From positions 1 to 45,173 of IMG/VR virus record IMGVR_UViG_3300032288_005693: a stretch of 45,173 bases of DNA; one strand, given 5' to 3'. Of the stretch, positions 41,085 through 45,173 are shown in pieces. Numbering within the stretch: position 1 is the first letter of the stretch; every line of letters begins with the position of its first letter. Made by a program: the position numbers and the translations under genes. This DNA is from a virus. A model generated the notes under the pieces. The model saw only the letters and a program-made list of their open reading frames with translations. It did not search any database and was not told the DNA's origin.

Positions 41085-41206
41085 CTCGCTTAACAGTATA
41101 TTTTTTTATGGTACTTGCATATACTAGGCAAGAGGAAAAGCTAGGGTCAGAAACTAGCAACCACAAAAATCACTTTACAAAAATAAAAACCATTATGCAA
41201 TAATTT
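41085..41206 (-). ncRNA. Possible structured RNA between helicase and terminator
   Basis: The 122-base gap contains two further hairpins: CTTGC/GCAAG near 41116-41134 and GCTAG/CTAGC near 41140-41158, in a row with the terminator. No ORF or SD is seen. It could be a 3' UTR stabiliser or a small RNA released from the helicase message. No known family is recognised. Confidence 0.25.
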
Positions 41207-44200
41207 TTACTTTTTAATCATAAAATGAAAAAGATCTTGAATATCAACTTTCAAGGAAGCTTGTTTTTCTGTTTTAATTTTTTCAGTAATACAAGCTTCA
41301 TCAATAAACCTAGACTGTGGAACTTTTTTCATCTTCCAATCTTTTACTGTACTATCCCATACTTCAATATGAGTATTAGATACAACACGCACTTGATCTT
41401 GACCACGAGTTAAAGCAACATAAGCAAGTCTTCTTTCACTTGATAATTCTGCTTCATACTCTTCATCAGTCATATCATCACCTCTCATTCTTGGGAAATT
41501 ATCCGCAAAAATAGTGGTTAGATATTTACACTCTAAACCTTTCCATTGGTGCATGGTATCTATCAACATACCTTTATTTTCTTTTCTACCTTCATCCACA
41601 GTCTTAATAAATTTTTTAATCTCTACTAGAACATCAGCTAAAGTTACTACTGCAGGATTATCTTTGAAATCTAATAAAGATAACATGATGTCATAATCTT
41701 TTGACTTATCTTCTTCATCTTCATCTGCATCATCTTCTAGTACAGGAAAGAAAACTTCTGCAAAAGTATGTTTCTTTAAATCTTTAAGTTTTAATAACTG
41801 TGTAAAACAAGTAGTCGCATTACCTTGAATTTGTCTTGCAGATAATAAAACATCCAAATACTTCTCAACACTACTCTTCACAAAAGAAGTCTTTGTTTGT
41901 GGGAATAGATCAAGTGGCATATTTTTTAATAAGTTAACATTTTTATGCGCTTGAATATAATCCTTTAAAGGATCAGTAAAGTTCTTTTCACCTAAATAGA
42001 ATACTGTACCGCCTTTATATAACTCTAAAATCAAACTATTTAATTTAGAAACTTCACTATCAGGAAGACTAATAAATTCTAGCCATCTAAAAATAGCTTT
42101 AAAGTTTTCTTTTGTTAAAGGATTGATTTGTGATCTAAATGGGATCTTTTCTTTTAAGGCTTCTAATAAGAATGGGAATGCTTGTTTTTTAGTTCTTGTA
42201 GCTACACCATAATCTTCTATTTTACCACCTAATTCAAGATGTGTTTTAATCTCAGCCATCAAATGAATAGCAGTTGTATTAAATGATGGATCTGTTGTTT
42301 TTTCTGTATAGATATTCCCCATCCCTTTTGATGGCACTGATACACAAGTCATAGGGATCTGTTCATTATATGCAATCAATTTATTAGCTGAATCCACAAT
42401 ATTATTCCCACTTCTAAAGTTTGTAGGAATAATAGCAGTCTTAAATTCACCTTGTAGTAAATCAGACTTCTCAATAAAGGTTTGTGGTGTAGCACCCCTA
42501 AATTCATAAATCGCTTGTTTATCATCACCAATTAAAACAAAGGACTTTGCTTTCATTGGTCTACCATCTGTAAAAGGTAATAAATTACCTGGATTAATAG
42601 TTCCTGCAATTAATCCAAAGAAGATATGTTGTGATTTATTTAAGTCTTGTGCTTCATCTACCATGATATGTTTATATTGCATTTGTAATGCACTTAAAAC
42701 ACTTGGCTTCTCTATCATTGCACCAATCGCTTTAATCAACATATCATCACCACTAATAGTATTAGTAAAAGTGAGATCATTTTCTTTTAGCCATAAGTAA
42801 GCACCATATACTGCAACTAAAGCATTATTCAAGAAATTAGGTGGTAAAACTTCTTTAAGCTGTTTTACTGACATTACATTGTTATAGCATTTAGAAACTT
42901 GCTTTTGGAAGAACTTGGACTCGCCATGTGCCTTTTTTAAAAACTCTTCAAAATCATCTTTTAACTTATCTGCCTTATCAAATAAACCTGCATTTTCTAA
43001 TAGGCTTACTTGTGCTTCTATATCTTGTTGATTTAATCCCAAATTAAACCACATATTTGCAGGTTCATTAAAATAAGATGAATCTTTTGGATACTTACCT
43101 TTTTGTCTTTTTTCAGATTCACGCTGTAAATCTCTATAAGGTTGATCTTCTTCTTCTGAACCTATTTTTTGTAATCTCTCTAAATGAACAAGTTTATATT
43201 CACCTAGTAACTTACTAAAAACTTGTTTACCTCTTGGTGATGCGATCATATTATTTAAATGATCTTTTTGTTCTTTAGATAGATCATAAGGCAATAACTT
43301 GTTTTGAATAATTTGATTCAAAACAGCTATGTCTTTTTTCAATTCTTCTTTCCCTGCAGGTGGGGTAGTATCTAGGTTAATAAAATAATTTGCATAGTCC
43401 ATAAAGGTAGTAACCATCTTAATATAGTTATCAATATCGTTTTGGGTATATTGATTAAAGATTGGCTTATTAGACATCTTGCCTACAGACGCTCCACTCT
43501 TAGGGGACATTTGTACTTGCTTAATTGCAAGACTCACTAATTTACCATCTAAATTGAAATCAACATTCCCTACAGGACTATATTGTTGCAAAATACTAAA
43601 TGCGATTGAGTGTGATGTACCAAAACCCTTACCTTCAATCGCACCTTCACCTGCAAATTCAGGTTTTTCAATTCTTTCTTTTAATTCTGTTGCTGAATTG
43701 GCTGTAAAGGATGTTGCCATGATACTTGATGCAGGTACACCCTTCTCTTGAATCAACCATGCTACACGACCTGCTAATACACGAGTCTTACCTGACCCTG
43801 CACCTGCCGCAATAATTGATTTACCTTCTACCATCATTGCATTTTCTTGTTCAGGTGTTAGCTTTAATCTAGCACCTACTTTTGTTTGATGGGTTTCACT
43901 ACTATGAATAATATTTGTCAAATTTGACAAAATATTCTTAGCATCATTACCTTCTTTGTCCTGCACTTCATTAATAAGTGTTGTTAATAACTCTTGTCTT
44001 TTTTCTTGCTTCTCTATAAATTCTCTTGAATTTGGAGTTAAGCTTCTAATTTGGGTATCAAGATTTCTAATATCTTTAGCTAGATTTACATAGCTTTGAT
44101 TGATTGCCAAAATAGCATCCACTTTTTGAGTCTTACTTGCACCTGTAATATTTGCTTTAATTAAAGACTCAATCCAATCCTGTGGGGACTTAGCACCTGT

Positions 44201-44680
44201 CTTTAAAAACAAAAATGATGGTATATTTAAGAGAAGCTTTAAACTCTCATTCAAATTATTCTCTAAAATACCTTGATTAATATCTTTGAGATTTATTATT
44301 AATACAGGTTCATTTTCTGCAAATTCCATTAAAGAAACTTGATTTAAATGCAAAAACTTAAAGCAACCTTCTATTAAAGGAATCCTATTATCTAGTGATG
44401 CCACATCAAAGGTTTTTTTAGCTGTACGATATTTGGTATAAAAAGGATTCAAACGAGGTGCATTTGCCACGATCTCATCAAATAGCATATCACCCACTTC
44501 TTGAATCTTATTAATATTTAAACGATATAGCTCTAAACCTTCTTTTAAAATATCTTCAGGCAACTGAAGATCTACACACTTCTTCAAAATCAAAAGAAAT
44601 CTTGTTAGATCAAGCAAAGTCTTTTTATCTAAGACTTCTTCTTGTTCTTCTGCCATTGCGATTTTTCTACTCTTCGCCAT
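41207..44680 (-). CDS. UvrD/PcrA-like superfamily 1 helicase with extra N-terminal region
   Basis: A 1157-residue protein. Motifs in order: LTPEQENAM (Q motif), AGAGSGKTR (K298), TANSATELKERI, VDEAQD (D675, E676), LIGDDKQAIYEFRGA, TNFRSGNN, MHQWKGLE, and AYVALTRGQDQ. These are the SF1A 3'-5' DNA helicase motifs. The first ~280 residues are not helicase; a helix-rich domain with coiled-coil segments (IRNLDTQIRSLTPNSREF) precedes the ATPase. There is a long insert before motif II, an acidic loop near 980-990 (DDADEDEEDKSK), and a C-terminal tail with KQASL. It would serve phage DNA replication or repair. Good SD (GGAG) before ATG 44680. Confidence 0.85.
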   Translation of the reverse strand: MAKSRKIAMAEEQEEVLDKKTLLDLTRFLLILKKCVDLQLPEDILKEGLELYRLNINKIQEVGDMLFDEIVANAPRLNPFYTKYRTAKKTFDVASLDNRIPLIEGCFKFLHLNQVSLMEFAENEPVLIINLKDINQGILENNLNESLKLLLNIPSFLFLKTGAKSPQDWIESLIKANITGASKTQKVDAILAINQSYVNLAKDIRNLDTQIRSLTPNSREFIEKQEKRQELLTTLINEVQDKEGNDAKNILSNLTNIIHSSETHQTKVGARLKLTPEQENAMMVEGKSIIAAGAGSGKTRVLAGRVAWLIQEKGVPASSIMATSFTANSATELKERIEKPEFAGEGAIEGKGFGTSHSIAFSILQQYSPVGNVDFNLDGKLVSLAIKQVQMSPKSGASVGKMSNKPIFNQYTQNDIDNYIKMVTTFMDYANYFINLDTTPPAGKEELKKDIAVLNQIIQNKLLPYDLSKEQKDHLNNMIASPRGKQVFSKLLGEYKLVHLERLQKIGSEEEDQPYRDLQRESEKRQKGKYPKDSSYFNEPANMWFNLGLNQQDIEAQVSLLENAGLFDKADKLKDDFEEFLKKAHGESKFFQKQVSKCYNNVMSVKQLKEVLPPNFLNNALVAVYGAYLWLKENDLTFTNTISGDDMLIKAIGAMIEKPSVLSALQMQYKHIMVDEAQDLNKSQHIFFGLIAGTINPGNLLPFTDGRPMKAKSFVLIGDDKQAIYEFRGATPQTFIEKSDLLQGEFKTAIIPTNFRSGNNIVDSANKLIAYNEQIPMTCVSVPSKGMGNIYTEKTTDPSFNTTAIHLMAEIKTHLELGGKIEDYGVATRTKKQAFPFLLEALKEKIPFRSQINPLTKENFKAIFRWLEFISLPDSEVSKLNSLILELYKGGTVFYLGEKNFTDPLKDYIQAHKNVNLLKNMPLDLFPQTKTSFVKSSVEKYLDVLLSARQIQGNATTCFTQLLKLKDLKKHTFAEVFFPVLEDDADEDEEDKSKDYDIMLSLLDFKDNPAVVTLADVLVEIKKFIKTVDEGRKENKGMLIDTMHQWKGLECKYLTTIFADNFPRMRGDDMTDEEYEAELSSERRLAYVALTRGQDQVRVVSNTHIEVWDSTVKDWKMKKVPQSRFIDEACITEKIKTEKQASLKVDIQDLFHFMIKK

Positions 44681-44691
44681 TTATCTTCTCC

Positions 44692-45173
44692 TTATTGAAT
44701 GTTATATTGTCTTAATAAGCCAATAAGTTTTTGTTTTTCTTCATCAGACAACTTAATGCCTTTTTTAGCTTTATTGATCATGATCATTGTAAAGGTGGAA
44801 TCAACAGGACTTGCTACTTCCACTAATGCTTCCAATTTTGCCATTGCTCTTTGTTGCTCAGGTGTAAAATGTACTTGTGTTGCAGGTTGCTCTACATGAA
44901 CAGGTCTTTGTTGCATTACAGGTCTTTGTTCATATTGAACAGGTCTTTCTTCTACAACTGATCTTGATTTTACATTCTTAACAAATTTAAGAATCGCTTC
45001 TTCCTGCTTCTCACTTAATCTCACACCCCTTAATACTTTTTCATGTACTTGAGATAAGAAATCTATTGTTTCCCAATTTGGAACTAGTTCTATCTTATCT
45101 AACCATTCTTCTTTATAAGAAGATACAGGTGTTCTTGATTCTTCTACAACAGGTGTTGGCATGGATTTTACAT
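44692..45173 (-). CDS. Hypothetical protein with two related helical segments (possibly 5' partial)
   Basis: At least 156 residues from ATG 45162, but the frame stays open to the window edge so the start may lie outside. Two segments resemble each other: HEKVLRGVRLSEKQEEAILKF and NKAKKGIKLSDEEKQKLIGLL, separated by a Gln/Pro/Arg/Val-rich linker (RPVQYEQRPVMQQRPVHVEQ). Such short helical repeats often bind DNA or a partner. Twelve bases before the helicase start, so likely cotranscribed. No family recognised. Confidence 0.5.
   Translation of the reverse strand, partial: VKSMPTPVVEESRTPVSSYKEEWLDKIELVPNWETIDFLSQVHEKVLRGVRLSEKQEEAILKFVKNVKSRSVVEERPVQYEQRPVMQQRPVHVEQPATQVHFTPEQQRAMAKLEALVEVASPVDSTFTMIMINKAKKGIKLSDEEKQKLIGLLRQYNIQ

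Noticed and set aside
1-45173. Alternative genetic code (stop reassignment)
   Set aside because: Genes end at normal stops and adjacent frames are tightly spaced; no long coding region is interrupted by in-frame TAG, TGA or TAA.

Overview
The window is a 45 kb piece of an AT-rich tailed-phage genome, most likely a large myovirus-type phage. The basis is a tail module (tape-measure end, hub, spike), many virion-like proteins in paralogous sets, a tRNA, a UvrD-like helicase and phage-encoded purine enzymes. Genes are tightly packed and most start after an AAAGGA-type Shine-Dalgarno (SD) sequence. The host cannot be fixed from this window. The base composition and A-rich AAAGGAT leaders would suit an AT-rich Gram-negative host such as a campylobacterote, but that is only a guess.

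Layout. 1-9021 (+) is a tail/baseplate operon: the tape-measure C-terminus, two related small baseplate proteins, a 1480-residue hub with an internal CHAP-type peptidase, and an OB-fold/beta-helix spike. 9077-11819 holds a membrane protein, small exported proteins and tRNA-Met/Ile(CAT). 11871-15719 holds a GMP-reductase-like enzyme (-) and a compact adenylosuccinate synthetase (+), with unknown genes around them. 15703-21435 alternates strands and carries small coiled-coil/membrane proteins, a neck-like structural protein and two fibre proteins. 21450-26785 (-) is an accessory block with two families of tandem paralogues and a staphylococcal-type nuclease. 27576-33246 (-) holds virion-like proteins, a DUF5659 protein, a two-EF-hand protein and a FmdB-type zinc ribbon. 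33284-37889 (-) holds an Ntn-hydrolase of the acyltransferase (C45) type, a SWIM zinc-finger protein and an HExxH metallopeptidase-like protein. 37981-40747 (+) holds a tandem pair of ABC-ATPase/GNAT fusion proteins. 40748-45173 (-) holds a coiled-coil protein, a UvrD/PcrA-like helicase and a partial upstream gene.

How it may work together. The two purine enzymes would convert GMP to IMP to adenylosuccinate, which fits an AT-rich genome that needs adenylate. The ABC-GNAT pair are candidates for base or macromolecule acylation. Two patterns cut across the window. First, at least a dozen genes have an inverted repeat that traps the SD or start codon, on both strands, so read-through transcripts may be kept untranslated. 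Second, an [RK]-x-A-[ST] motif recurs at the N-termini of otherwise unrelated small proteins and at two C-termini, as if it were a shared targeting or processing signal.

No CRISPR array, insertion sequence, integrase or attachment site was seen. No intergenic stretch exceeds about 210 bases.
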